Positions 24,301 through 35,954 of a stretch of 64,000 bases of DNA are shown one piece after another. The translations under genes were made by a program, and so were the position numbers. The notes below the pieces were generated by a model that saw only the letters and a list, made by a program, of their open reading frames with translations, was not told where the DNA came from and did no database searches. Source of the stretch: Thamnidium elegans (taxonomy: Eukaryota > Mucoromycota > Mucoromycetes > Mucorales > Mucoraceae); the NCBI GenBank assembly GCA_025201345.1, contig JAIXMG010000002.1, positions 2,170,001-2,234,000 on the forward strand. Reading direction: 5' to 3'. Within the stretch, counting starts at the first letter, position 1, and each line of letters starts with the position of its first letter.

Positions 24301-24390
24301 AAAAAACGTGTTAAAGGTTAACATTAAGAGTTTGGTACACATGTATATAAAAAGAACCAAATTTATACCCCAAAGCCCTCTCACTTTCAT
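21386..24390 (-). CDS. Nucleoplasmin-like (FKBP39/Fpr4-type N-domain) nuclear protein lacking an FKBP domain, 915 aa
   Basis: Five exons: 24390-24369, 24298-24234, 24157-23991, 23939-23745, 23684-21386 (2748 nt in frame). Residues 1 to about 98 form the nucleoplasmin-like fold of fungal nucleolar FKBPs: GLWGLEIEPGKTRAVSVDG, then GVHLMGNYVSQDDSESESDE, leading into an acidic tract. The rest is low-complexity: Glu/Lys heptad-like repeats (RLEVERLEVEKLEVE; KLKAEKLKAEK), VEQ repeats and Lys-rich segments. In Fpr3/Fpr4/Fkp39 this tail is followed by a C-terminal PPIase domain. Here it ends just after a segment like the lead-in to that domain (VEDVRVDNFTPGTQRKK), then KKRKL and a stop. The Rab6 gene ends 97 bp beyond, so no FKBP domain fits. 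Likely histone chaperone. Confidence 0.8.
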
Positions 24391-24484
24391 ATTTATTTGT
24401 TTTTGAAAAAAAAAAAGTGAATAAAATGTAAAAAGTTTTTATTTATTTATTTGATATGTTTGTGTGATATGATTATGACTGGCT

Positions 24485-27111
24485 TTAATTTATATTTTCA
24501 AGTAAATTCCAACTATTAAACCAAAGGCGATTGGAATAGTTCTGAATTTCTCCTACCATGCCAAAAGAGAAAGGTGCAAAATGAATAAAATTAGCAAGAA
24601 CAAGTGAAAATACGACGCCATATACTGTGTAACGACTCTGGCTCGTCATACTACTACAGAAATGCTCCATTAAAAATGGCACCATAAATACACTAAAATA
24701 AAGTGCTGGGAAATAATGGTGAATGTACGTAACACGACCCATCATGAAGAAAGGGATATAGTGAAAGAACCATCCATAAAAGAATAATTTTCCTACGGAT
24801 ATGAATTGGGTCCATCGTGCTATTTATGAAAAATTAGTCATGGATACGATTGTCGTAGTTTTTTTTTTTTTTTTTTACCTGGTGTCATATCGATTATTTG
24901 ACGCTTTTGTCGAATGTTATAAGCTACAATCGCAACTGGGAATGATAAAATTGAAATAAACGAAGTCCACCAAACAGAAGGATTTCCCAAAAGATAATAC
25001 TTGATGTTATTGTCGTCCCATGAGCACATACGAAGACCGACGCTAACCATGGGCCACTCGGTAGGTCCTGAAGCCAATATATCATCCTTATCAGGGTCGA
25101 TAACCAAAGCGTTATTAGTATTCCACATTACCACATTCAAGTGCCAGAAATCCTCAAAGAAATTAGACTTGTAAACGCCAAGAGGTGCAGGAGGTACTAT
25201 TCTCGACAACAATGAAAAAAAAATTAGTATTATAAAATTAACGCGTATATATAAACTATACTATACAGGCATCATTATGGTGTTCTTCTACATTCCACAT
25301 AGTATGAGGATCAGATGGACTACTTTTTCTGTCACATACAACTTCTTGTTGTCTAAAACCCCATTGAGGTAAAACTACACCTCGTGAAGCCAAAACACAG
25401 TCCAAATGTACGTGGCGTAATCTGAATCGCGTAGTTAAAGCTTTAATTGTATCAGATTTGAGTCCAGAGATATCCTTAACAACTTCTATCTTCCAGTTAT
25501 CTTGTAGATCACCAATTTCCTCTGTACCATACGCGCTTACTTCCCAATTTTTGGAAGAAATGGGTGCATTAATAGGATGACTATGTAAATTACGACCGGA
25601 CATCATATGAGCTAAGCGAACAATATCGCCGTCTCTAATCAATGTAATTCCTTCTTCAGCTTTTACGACTCCACCAAAAATGTCACGGGGTTGACGGACT
25701 AACCAGTTATTATTTGAATCCTTGAATGAGTAGGCTGTAATTTGTTGTTGCTTTGACCCTTCAGGGTAAATACTTTGATGAGAATGTAATAAGCCTCCAC
25801 CATACCCAAAGTTTTTCAAAGTAATATTAGATCCAAAGGCAATCTCTAAAGGATAGTCCTTGAAGGAACTTCCGTTTAATCTTGCTTGAAATAAAGAGCC
25901 CATAACAGTATCTCCAGGACCACTATTACTCAATATATAAAAATGAGCTGCAAAACTAGCCATGTAAATCGAAGCTGGGATAACAATAAGACAAACAGCA
26001 CGCGCTAACCAATGTCCTAGATAGGTCTTTTTGGGCATTTGAATATCTCCCAACATATCCCAAAGGTCTTCCAACGTATATGTACCAGCCAATGCAACAG
26101 CAAACAGACCAACCCATTTAACACTAAGGACGCAGCCAAGTGACATACCAAGTGCTGAAATCCAACCCCACCAGGAGAGTGAAAAGGGTCTAAAACAAAT
26201 AAATATGCACGTCAGTTTTTAAAAAAAAAATCATCTTGAATATAGTTAAATTAGTTTTTACCTATTTCTTACTGAACGAAATCCAGCTAAACAAAAGAAC
26301 GTGGCACCAGTAAAGAAAAGCAACATAGAATCCAATAAAACAAATCTACTAATGGTCAATAAAGCATTATCGAATAAAACCAAAAAACCGGCCAAGACAG
26401 AAGACACGAGAGAAAACTTTAATAAACGTGCTGTTCCAAATGCAATAGGAACTAACATAACTCCCCAAGCAGCGTTAAAGATACGCATAGTATGAATATC
26501 AAGTTCTTCAGGATACTCTTTACCAGAGTCAAAAGTAAAAGAGCCATTGTAGTTTGCAATTTTACCAGATAAACCGACCAACATTTTTCCTAGAGGAGGG
26601 TGAACATCATGATAAAATTCATTTTTTAAGTAGAATGAGCCAAACTATATAGAAATGTTAGCTAGACGCGTCCTTATTGTTAAATATGCGTATCTACCTT
26701 GCCAAAATGTGCCTGAAACAAATAATTAATGTCAGCAAAATAAAAAAAATTAATGTCTTTTCCCTTGTTACCTCATCCCAAATGACTTTTCTTGATAGGC
26801 CAATTAATCGAAATCGTGTCCAAAAAGAAAATAGGGTTAACATAGTCAATGCTAATGTATTTTTATGATTATATATAAATCTCAATGTCTATTATGTCAC
26901 TTGTTAATACATTTTAACTTTGTAGTATTATGATTATTATTGTTATTACTTTGTTGTTGTAATATTGCTTTTTAAATACTTTGCTATCCTTTTCATCAGA
27001 CAATGTAAATTTTTCATTGCTTACAGGAACAGGTTCATAAGTATCAGAATACTTTGGTGGAGGAGAGTCCGGTGCCTGAGACACGTTATGTCTTCTCTTT
27101 AAAGTGTCCAT
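24485..27111 (-). CDS. PMT2: Protein O-mannosyltransferase, PMT2 subfamily, 750 aa
   Basis: Seven exons: 27111-26950, 26888-26772, 26712-26698, 26644-26262, 26189-25267, 25196-24879, 24819-24485 (2253 nt in frame). Motifs match PMT2: [43 protein letters not shown], the MIR repeats (GGGLLHSHQSIYPEGSKQQQ; GRNLHSHPI) and the C-terminal TYIHHYFPALYF. The enzyme transfers mannose from dolichol-phosphate-mannose to Ser/Thr in the ER membrane, normally as a heterodimer with a PMT1-type partner. An acidic DE pair in the first luminal loop (WDEAHFG) is present. The third exon is 15 nt and spells just AHFGK. The start is 145 bp from the divergent DusA-like gene, so the two probably share a promoter. 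Confidence 0.96.
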
Positions 27112-27256
27112 GATTTATAAAGAGAAAAAGAGAAAAGAATAGTGATTTGGTAAATATTTATATCTTCATTCTTTAATTTAATAAACGATGCATTAATGAA
27201 TTTCCTAAAAGCTGTGACCCTTTTCTCTCTCTTTTTTTTTTTTGTTTTTGTTTATA

Positions 27257-27428
27257 ATGACCATTTTTAGAAACTGTCTAATCCCAACATGGTCAAAACG
27301 TTCGATGCATACTTTAAAAAGACTGCAACGGCCCATCAGTGTAGCACCTATGGTTGATATTACTACACCTGTAACTATTTATTTGCTTTTTTGACATTAG
27401 ACTTTTTTTAAGCCTTCAATCACTTACT

Positions 27429-27466
<38 letters not shown>

Positions 27467-28540
27467 TACATAGCAATTCTTGGAACTATTACATATCATA
27501 TCGGGAAAAGATCGTTACGATTACTATACTGAAATGCATCATTGTCAGGCAATTCTTCATCATGCCGATCACTTGGATCGTTTTGTAGGTACACCTCGAT
27601 CCAACATTGTAGTTCAATTAGGCGGATCTGACATTGAACCCATGGCACAAGCAACCAAGTTATTACAAGACTATGGATATAAACATGTCAATATTAATAA
27701 CGGTTGTCCTAGTCCTAACGTACAACATGGTAGCTTTGGTGCGGTTTTGATGAGGACCCCTGAATTAGTAGCTGATATGCTTTCTGCCATGGTGAAACAC
27801 AATGTGACTATCCCTGTCACTGTCAAATGTCGTACTGGTGTAGACCATCAGGATGATTTCGACTTTTTAACAAATTATGTCAAAGTATTAAATCAAAGTG
27901 AAAGGCCGCCACCTCATCTTATTGTTCATGCTAGAAAATGTATACTAAAGGGGTTATCTCCTAAACAAAATAGAATGATACCGCCCTTAAATTATGAAAG
28001 AGTATTTGAGCTGTCAAAAGCCTTTCCAGATTTACCAATAACAATTAATGGTGGGTTTACTGAAGTGGACCAAATCAAGAATGTATTAGAAAAAGTAGAT
28101 GGGTGCATGATTGGTAGAAAAGGTATATCGAATGCTTATATAGATATCGCATATACTCATATACATATAATTAGTGATGGATGAACCCATTTTCTTGCAA
28201 GCTTTAGATCAAGAAATATATAATGATGAGCAAGTAAAATCAATCGAGCGAATCACTAGTGAATACTTGGGTAACTAAAAACCATTCACCCTTTTGTTTT
28301 TCTTTACTGACCATACATATATAAATAGATTACGTCGATAAACTATACTCAAGACCATTGGGCAAAGACGAATACGGATTACCACCTGCCACACTTATGG
28401 TTCGACCACTGATGCCACTATACAAAGGTCGTCAAGGCCGTAATTTCCGTCGTCATATTCAAGAAAAGCTAAAACATGATAAATTACCTACCCAATTTTC
28501 CAATCTAGTTTCGACTTCTTTAATGCAAAGTAAAATATAA
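27257..28540 (+). CDS. DusA-type tRNA-dihydrouridine synthase, 356 aa
   Basis: Four exons: 27257-27370, 27474-28122, 28175-28270, 28329-28540 (1071 nt in frame). It is an FMN-dependent TIM barrel with NNGCPSPNVQHGSFGAVLM (catalytic Cys), VTVKCRTGVD, and VHARKCILKGLSPKQNR followed by IPPLNYERVFELSKAFPDL. That last block is the signature of bacterial DusA, which reduces U20/U20a in tRNA, rather than of the eukaryotic Dus1-4 group. The C-terminal helical part keeps LYKGRQGRNFRRHI. The first 30 residues are basic and hydroxylated with no acidic residue (MTIFRNCLIPTWSKRSMHTL), like a mitochondrial presequence. The first intron contains a run of about 43 A. Confidence 0.9.
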
Positions 28541-28613
28541 AGTTTTTAAAATAATTTTTTTTTAATAGTAAAGAGGGAAAAATGTACAAAATGCTGAGAG
28601 TATGGGATTCGCT

Positions 28614-28981
28614 TTAATGAGATAAGAACTTTCTACCCTTCATACGACGTCTAATAATAACACGGCGACCGGTCTTGGTAGCTAAACGACCTAAAAATCC
28701 ATGTCTTCTCTTACGGACAAGTTGAGAGGGTTGATAAGAGTTACCATAAGTAACAAAACGCATTTGAGTTGCTGTATTTAACCCACTGAGAGGGTTACGG
28801 AAGGCACCCAAACTATATGAAACTGATCAGACTTTTCTTTTCTTTTTCTTTCAAACATGTCAAAAAAAAAAGTAATTTACCTGGCAGATAAAATGCTAGA
28901 TCCTTGAGTAAGCATAGTAGGACGGGCAGCTGCGACAGCACCGAATCTAGCTGAGGCTGTTGACCATAATTGTTGAAACAT
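28614..28981 (-). CDS. Mitochondrial ribosomal protein bL34m, 99 aa
   Basis: Two exons: 28981-28881 and 28812-28614 (300 nt in frame). The C-terminal half reads [20 protein letters not shown] and [11 protein letters not shown], the bacterial L34 core. The N-terminal half is an Arg/Ala/Ser-rich mitochondrial targeting sequence ([20 protein letters not shown]). It is a component of the large mitochondrial ribosomal subunit. The gene lies tail to tail with the DusA-like gene (73 bp apart) and head to head with the zinc transporter gene. Confidence 0.95.
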
Positions 28982-29404
28982 TGTATATACTGTAATTAAA
29001 AAAGGGCTTTTTTTTTATTATTCCCCTGCCCTTGCTAAATGGCGCTGGGGACCAGTTTGAAGTAGTGAAACAAGTCACTCCTATGGCTTATTTGATTGGC
29101 TAATCTGGAAAGCACCTCCAAATTTTACATGATTTTTCAAAATGAATAGCAAAATCAAGACAAAAATTTCTGGCTCTATTTGTTGTTATAGTAACCATTG
29201 TCATTGTTTTGAAGTTTCTTGTTAGAATGGGAAAGCTTATTTAATTTAATTTATGCTTTTTGCGAAACAGTTGAAAAGACAATGTTATTGGCTAGGTCTA
29301 CATGCCAAAAATAGCTATATAAATTTACCCTCTTTCTTTTTTTTTTCTCTCTCTTTTTTTTTCTTTCCGAAAAAAAAATACATATTTTATATATTAAAAT
29401 TAGT
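28982..29404. promoter_or_regulatory. Bidirectional promoter region bL34m / zinc transporter
   Basis: 423 bp between divergent starts. It holds two ATTGGCTA (inverted CCAAT) sites near 29093 and 29288 and the X-box-like palindrome GTTGTTATAGTAAC at 29182-29195. T/C-rich stretches precede the transporter start. Confidence 0.5.
29182..29195. promoter_or_regulatory. X-box-like palindrome between bL34m and zinc transporter
   Basis: GTTGTTATAGTAAC, similar to the site in front of uS2 in both sequence and length. Confidence 0.45.
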
Positions 29405-30903
29405 ATGAGTACCTCAGAAAGAGAACCACTCTTAGCACCTATACATAATGTACCTTTACCAAGTGGTTCAGTCGTTTCGTATACTTACTCGCAACATAAC
29501 TGTTCCAACGTAACTTTAAAGGACCGTTCAGCTGCAAAATCAACTAAACGGAAACTATGGTTCGCCGTAGTTTTAGCTTGTTGCTTTTTTTTCACTGAAT
29601 TGATTGCAGGTTATTTTGCAAATTCACTAGGTAACACATTTTTTTAAAAAAAACTTGTAAATAACGAGAGAAAGCGAGAAAAAAAAATCCTGACATGCAA
29701 AAAATAACATATAGCTTTGATGTCCGATGCGTTTCATTTGTTATCTGATGTTGCTAGTTTTATCGTTGCTCTAGTTGCTATCTTTTTAGCAGAGAAGCCT
29801 CCAACAAAGAGTAAGTAAAGAAAAAGAAAAAAAAAGTCTTAAAAGAAAAGGGGGGGATGCTAAATTAAAATTTACAGGACATAGCTTCGGTTTTCACCGT
29901 GCAGAAGTGATTGCAGCGCTTATATCTGTTTTAACGATTTGGGTTCTTACTGCTTTTTTGGTACATGAAGCCATTCAACGTATAAAAAACCCTCAAGAAA
30001 TCAATGCAAAGTTGGTAAGCTTAAATTTCAATCTGTACTAAAAAAAATACATGACCTAATTTGAAATATTATATGATAGATGTGCATTACTGCCTCTATT
30101 GGTGTTGCTGTCAATATAATGTAAGTATTATTTATGTTTCATCTATATATCGAGATAATTGACTGTATATATATAGTTTAGCATATGTGTTAGGCGGTCA
30201 TCACCATGGGCATTCTCATGACGAGGAAGATAATAGTCATGTCGAATCCAGTCCAATTACTGAGTCCGTACCCCATAAGGTAGTAGACTCTATCGGACTT
30301 TTTAATAGACCGACGTAACTTAGACTCCATTTTTTTTTTAGGAAACTAATATTAACCTTAGGGCCGCTGCACTCCATGTTCTTGGCGATCTTTTAGCTTC
30401 CGTCGGTAAGTAATTATTATTTTTTTTTAGTCGCTTGCATATATATTTTATTAATTTTTCTTTTTTCAGGTGTACTTATTTCTTCAATTATCCTTATCTT
30501 TAAACCTCATTTGACCATTGTTGACCCTTTATGTACATTTGTCTTTTCAATCCTTGTTTTGTATACGACTTATCATCTTGTCAAGGATTCATTAGCCGTA
30601 TTAATGGAAGGAGTGCCGGGAAATATTCATCCTGATTTAATCGAGAAATCGTTGTTGGGTGTTCCTGGTGTTATTGCTGTACACGATTTACATGTTTGGA
30701 CGTTATCTCCCGGCAAGTATTCTTTGACTGCTCATATTAAGATTGACCATAAATCGAATGCCAATTATGACGAGATTTTATCAAAGGGGCAACATATTGT
30801 ATGCGATCTTTATGGTGTACATCATTCAACACTTCAAATAGAATCTGACAATACTGCTTTTACAAGCCATTGTAATCCCGAATTATGCGCTCCAAGAACC
30901 TAA
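29405..30903 (+). CDS. Cation diffusion facilitator zinc transporter (ZRC1/COT1-like), 366 aa
   Basis: Seven exons: 29405-29630, 29715-29810, 29878-30014, 30080-30120, 30177-30279, 30342-30405, 30470-30903 (1101 nt in frame). It has six transmembrane segments. HxxxD metal-site motifs occur in helix 2 (FHLLSD) and helix 5 (LHVLGD), the pattern of Zn-selective members. A His-rich cytosolic loop (GGHHHGHSHDEEDNSH) sits between helices 4 and 5, and the C-terminal cytosolic domain has VHDLHVWTLSPGKYSLTAH. The family exchanges Zn2+ for H+ across vacuolar or other endomembranes. A dileucine-like EREPLL motif near the N-terminus is consistent with vacuolar sorting. The vacuolar location is inferred. 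Confidence 0.93.
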
Positions 30904-31175
30904 TTTAGCCTTTTTTTTTATTTTGTCACATTTACATCTTACCCCCATTTCTGACATATAAACTAAAAGCCTCTTCATTGATTGGTTTTTTTTTGGTTTT
31001 TTTTTTTTTTTTTTTGGTGCTAAATTATTTAATAGTGATCACATTTTTTTGATTGCTCTATGTTACACACATCGGTAAAATAAAATTATATATTTCATAA
31101 GAAAAAAGATTATTTTTGATTTACTTCTTTTTTTCTTTTCTTATACTTTTTTTATAACAAAAAAAAAAAAAAAAA

Positions 31176-32917
31176 ATGACTCGACAACAATTTATAGGTG
31201 CTATTGATCAAGGCACAACTTCAACCAGATTTGTCATTTTTGACAAAGAAGGAAAACTATTAACTTATCACCAAATGGAATTTGAACAACACTATAGACA
31301 TCCTGGGTAAAAAAAAAAGAATATATAAAGATATAAAAAATCTTGCATTGTACTTATCATTTATTTTCTTTTTTAGATGGGTGGAACATGATCCTTATGA
31401 TATACTAGCCTCTGTTGATACTTGTATTGAACATGCTGTTAGAAAGCTATCTTTATTGGGCTATGACGCTTCCAGTATACAATGTGTAGGTATCACAAAC
31501 CAACGTGAAACCACTATAGCCTGGGACAGTGAAACGGGGCAGCCGTTGTGTCCCGCCATTGTCTGGAGTGACAACCGCACCTCTCATACTGTTCAGAACC
31601 TTGCTTCTCAAGAGGGTTACAAACAAGGTGTTAACGCTATTCATTCTATTTGTGGATTACCCTTAACTACCTATTTCTCGGCTGTAAAATTAAAATGGAT
31701 GATGGACCATGAACCTGCCGTGAAAGAAGCACATGAAAATAATAGATTACAGTTCGGTACTATTGATACTTGGTTAATTTATGTATGTCTTATTTGTATC
31801 ATATGATAGAAACCTTTTTTTATTAACACAAAATTATTAGAATTTAACTGGAGGTGTGAAAAATGGAGGCGTCTTGGTCACAGATGTAACGAACGCTAGT
31901 AGAACCATGTTGATGGATATCCACACACTAGAATGGAGTCAAAAAGCAATTGAGTATGTAGCTTTTTTTTAATTTTTATAAAAAAACATGTCATTTAATT
32001 ATTTTATTAGTTTTTTCGGATTTGAAGGTTTACGATTAGCAAAGATTGTACCTTCTTCTAGCGTTTACGGTAAAATTTATAGTGGTTCACTTAAAAATAT
32101 ACCCATCTCAGGTTGTCTTGGAGATCAGCAAAGTGCATTAGTAGGACAGAAATGTTTCAAAGTAGGGGAAGCTAAAAATACATACGGTACCGGTTGTTTC
32201 ATGCTTTTCAATACCGGAGATTCTCCTGTGATTTCGAAAAACGGTTTATTAACAACTGTAGCCTATCAACTTGGAAAAGATAAACCCATGTACGCTTTAG
32301 AGGGTTCAATTGCTGTAGCTGGTTCTTCTATTCAATGGTTAAGAGATAACTTGGGTATAATTAAAGAAAGTAAAGATATCGGTACATTAGCAGAAAAGGT
32401 AAAAGATACAGCTGGTGTTTATTTTGTCACTGCCTTTAGTGGTTTATTTGCCCCTTATTGGCGTGATGATGCAAGAGGTACCATTTGTGGATTAACTCAG
32501 TATACGAAACGCGAACATATTGCTCGAGCTACTTTAGAAGCTGTTTGTTATCAATCAAGAGCAATTTTAGAAGCTATGAATAAGGATGCTGGTGCACCCC
32601 TTCGATCTTTGAAAGTAGATGGTGGTTTATCGAATTCTGATATATGTATGCAGATCCAAGCTGATATATTAAATATTGAAGTATGTCGTCCTCAAATGAG
32701 AGAAACTACTGCTCTAGGCGCTGCTATTGCTGCTGGTCTTGCTATGGGAGTATGGAACAGTATAGAGGATCTTAACGACGTCAATAAAGATGGAAGAACT
32801 GTGTTCAAATCAAAGATTACAGACGAAAAGAGAGACACCATGTATCATGGTTGGAAAGAAGCAATAAAACGTTCATTTGGTTGGGCTGATGTTGTGGGCA
32901 ACCAAGATGAAGTTTAA
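31176..32917 (+). CDS. GUT1: Glycerol kinase, 518 aa
   Basis: Four exons: 31176-31306, 31377-31782, 31841-31953, 32011-32917 (1557 nt in frame). FGGY-family kinase: phosphate-1 motif [12 protein letters not shown] at the N-terminus, [52 protein letters not shown] and the adenosine motif [19 protein letters not shown]. It phosphorylates glycerol to glycerol-3-phosphate in the cytosol, the first step of glycerol use. Size equals bacterial/animal glycerol kinases and is shorter than yeast Gut1 (709 aa), lacking the yeast-specific extension. An A17 run precedes the ATG directly. It is co-oriented with the zinc transporter 270 bp upstream. Confidence 0.97.
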
Positions 32918-34534
32918 ATTATATACCATCCCCTTGTAAACACGTATTTTAATAAATAATCATCATATTTATATTTCACCCTCTTCTAAATTTTTGTGCG
33001 ACATTGATATAAAAATTTCCCTGCTTTTTTGCATGATGGAGTAATAAAAAAAAACTTTCTTGTACGCACATGTGCCTGTGAATGACAAAAGCTTGTTAAT
33101 TTAGTCTTTACCACTTAAAAAAAAGTGTATTCTTCTATTGTTTCTTAAATAATAAGCACTATAAATAGTTAGTACACTGAATTTCTCACACGTCCTATTT
33201 CAATAGTTTACTTTTACCGTAGAACGCTACAAAATTAAACAGGATTAGATTTGCATATCTTAACATCCAGAAACTGGAACCGAAATATGTCTTATATGGC
33301 TATTTTTTCATATAGTAATCTTTTTTAACTATCGATTTTTTTTCTTTCGATCTAGTTTGACACTGGCATAACTTTTTTAATAAAGTCATTATGTCAAGGT
33401 CACCTGCCTTATTTAAACTTAAAAACTTTCAACTTTTTGTCCATCCAATACGGAAATTCGGGGCTTTTACTTACTTTATTTCACCGCCGGGAAAAAAATC
33501 GGTTTGCTCTGATTTGGAATGAAAGTTTACGTTTGCAGAGTTTCTCCCTTGAGTTGCCATTATTTTGAATTAACTATATTATTATATATTTTGATTATCA
33601 AGTAGACTTATTATTTTTTTATTCCAAAATATAATCACAATTACATCTTTCCCGTGAAGTTTAGAGCGTTATACATCACGTATACTTTTATTAGTTGTAT
33701 AGAAATATGCTTAATGTTAGGCCTTTCGGAAATATATCGTTCGAAAAAAAAAAATTATGTAGATAAGCATTCTATTTTTTTATATTTTTTTATTATCCTT
33801 AATTGGCGCTTCAAATTTTACTATCATCCTCTTTAAAAAACTATGTATGCAACTCATATAAATATACATACGCTTTACAATTAGGTAAAATTACTGTCTT
33901 GAAGACTTTATATCGGTTTCAACTAAGCACCATTAGTTATGTTCAAGACGTTCTCTAAAGCGTTCGTTAGCTCTTAGAGAACGTACAAAACTAAAACATT
34001 ACGATGAAACAAGATACGCAAATATTTTATTATCTACTTAACGGGTTCAAATGCCTTATGTTTAAGAGTCTTGAACATCATTTTGTTTCGGCATCTTCAG
34101 TTTCTTTAAAATGATTTTAAAATGCAGGATCACGTATCTTGCTCAGAGTAATCACCAGGAACTAAATTCATTGACTTCATTTTTTTTTTCTCTCGTGACA
34201 AAAGTCTTCATAAATAAATACATGCCCTGTATAGCCTGTGTTAATTATCATAACATTGTGTAAATTATTCTTTACGAAAATAACGAATAAACCTTCAACT
34301 AAAATTTGCGTATTTGTATAGATATAAGTAAGTTTAATAATACATAATAAGAAGCGAAAACTCATTACAATAATGTACGGAGCAAATAAGTCACGCATCT
34401 TAACAGATTTGTTCTCGGACGAGGCGATATGTTAAGCCATTTTAGAAACTGGAACAGCTTTTTTTCATATAAATGTCGAAGGTTGGGTATCTCCCTTGAA
34501 ATAAAGCCAAAATTATGAGTAAAAATATTCAAAT
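32918..34534. other. Intergenic region, no gene; start of transposon-rich zone
   Basis: 1.6 kb, AT-rich, with no frame of recognised similarity. It contains a perfect 11-bp hairpin (33948-33984) and a further 11-bp inverted pair (ATGTTCAAGAC near 33939, GTCTTGAACAT near 34069) that brackets it. Confidence 0.45.
33948..33984. repeat. Perfect 11-bp hairpin
   Basis: ACGTTCTCTAA and TTAGAGAACGT flank a 15-nt loop. It sits inside a wider inverted pair, so it may be the remains of a small fold-back element. Confidence 0.5.
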
Positions 34535-34750
34535 TTGTGCTATCTAGCTGTCAGCACCAGCGTTTCGGAAAAGGCTCTCGACTATCAGTGGTCAGAACTT
34601 GGCCTAAATGTAACAGACAACATAATAAATAATTTGACTGAGCGATTTGAAGACTTTACTATATCAAAGTCCCAACTTAATAACCATTTACGAAACACGA
34701 TGCTCATCACAGTGAAAAAACCGACGTTTGAACCTGAGGCCTGGTTCTGA
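34535..34750 (+). pseudogene. Transposase fragment (Tc1/mariner-like, N-terminal/HTH region)
   Basis: A 71-codon open frame containing LGLNVTDNIINNLTERFEDF, TISKSQLNNHLRNTMLITVK and KPTFEPEA. This is the helix-turn-helix plus linker pattern of the mariner-like transposases that are abundant in Mucorales. No catalytic DDE part follows, and it ends at a stop, so it is a remnant. Confidence 0.5.
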
Positions 34751-35020
34751 TTTAATGAGCAAGATGTTATCCAATAATCCCACAGTTGTGAACTTGGTTG
34801 TGCAATCATTATTAGGTAGTATACTTGTCTATTATAAATGCAATAGCTTTTAATACGTATAATATATTATAGGTACAGATATTCCAGCAAACAGTTATGT
34901 CATAACCTCAAATGAGTGGACGGATGGTACAAGGTCTGACGTCGTTTACGTAGCTGAAAGCAACTGTAGAGAAACACTTTGATTTAACACATAAAAATTA
35001 ATAACAACAAGCAAATAAGA

Positions 35021-35091
35021 TTAAAAGTCTAAAATAAGATGGTTTTTATTAATTTGAAAAAGGATAGTTATTTTATATGAAAGTGAGATTT
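35021..35091. repeat. 71-bp inverted-repeat arm (pairs with 39218-39288)
   Basis: This block, which contains CTAAAATAAGATGGTTTTTA and TATATGAAAGTGAGATTT, is present in reverse orientation at 39218-39288 with only a few mismatches. Both copies lie next to transposase fragments. It is likely a terminal sequence of one transposon family. Confidence 0.7.
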
Positions 35092-35585
35092 GGGTTTTTG
35101 AAGAGCTATGTAAATGAGAAGAAAGGGAAAAAAAAGAACAAAAGATAAAGTATAAAATATAAAATAATAGACACTCCATTCGAAGAGCTTAAATATTAGA
35201 GTCACAGCTAAATGTTTTGTTTTTTTGATTGTTCAGCATTGGTGGGTAGTGTGATAATTGATTAAATTATTTTATTATATTTTTGTGTATCTTTTTTTTT
35301 TTTTTTTTGTCTTTAACAATGAACATGTAGCCATATTGTACGAATCAGTTATAGAAATGTAATAATGATAAGAACACTCCTAAGGGACAAGATAAAAGCA
35401 AAATAATAGGAAGAAAAAGTTCACTGAGATATTTTAAGTTGTTCTCAAGTCATCCTTAGAGAGAGTGGGGAAATCAACAGAATGTAGAAAACTAAGTAAA
35501 ACCAATGTGGCGCACGACATCTAGTCATAACATGTTTTTACACCTAATTATTTATCTCTAAATAGTATATAAATGGCCCATATTT
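35092..35585. other. Intergenic, AT-rich, nothing recognised
   Basis: Contains a TATA-like run and a long T-run near 35290-35310. No coding similarity. Confidence 0.4.
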
Positions 35586-35954
35586 TTAATCAATAAAACA
35601 ACAACCTCTTTTCAGTCTGATAAAAAGCGGCAAAAACGTGCTGTTATTCGTAGCATTATTTACTTGTTGTTTAATTACAAGCTTATTCGGTAACAAGACA
35701 CGGTATGTTGCTAACCCTCCACATTTCTGATTTTTAGTTTCATTTGTTACTTGTAATACATTGGAACATCTATCTTCAAAGGAAAATTGTTCAATATTAC
35801 GTTTATTAGGCTTTGGTTCTGATGGGTGTTGTCGTGACAAGTGGCTCTGAAAACTTGCAAACCCGCGAAGACGAGAAGAGCAGAAAGGACAAATAAAAAT
35901 TCCAGATTTATTCGCTTCTACAGTAATAGTAGCTATTATTTTATCTACGTTAGT
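35586..35954 (-). pseudogene. Open frame with one C2H2-like zinc finger, unidentified
   Basis: The minus-strand frame is open from 35954 to the stop at 35586 (about 122 codons) but has no convincing start. It contains a classical-looking finger, C-x2-C followed by RLRGFASFQSHLSRQH, then a charged region and a Cys-containing C-terminus (GGLATYRVLLPNK). It may be the 3' exon of a zinc-finger gene or a piece of a mobile element in this transposon-rich stretch. I cannot name the family. Confidence 0.35.

Noticed and set aside
24485..32917. A metabolic gene cluster (PMT2, DusA, zinc transporter, glycerol kinase)
   Set aside because: Functions are unrelated housekeeping ones and orientations are mixed; no signature enzyme of secondary metabolism is present.
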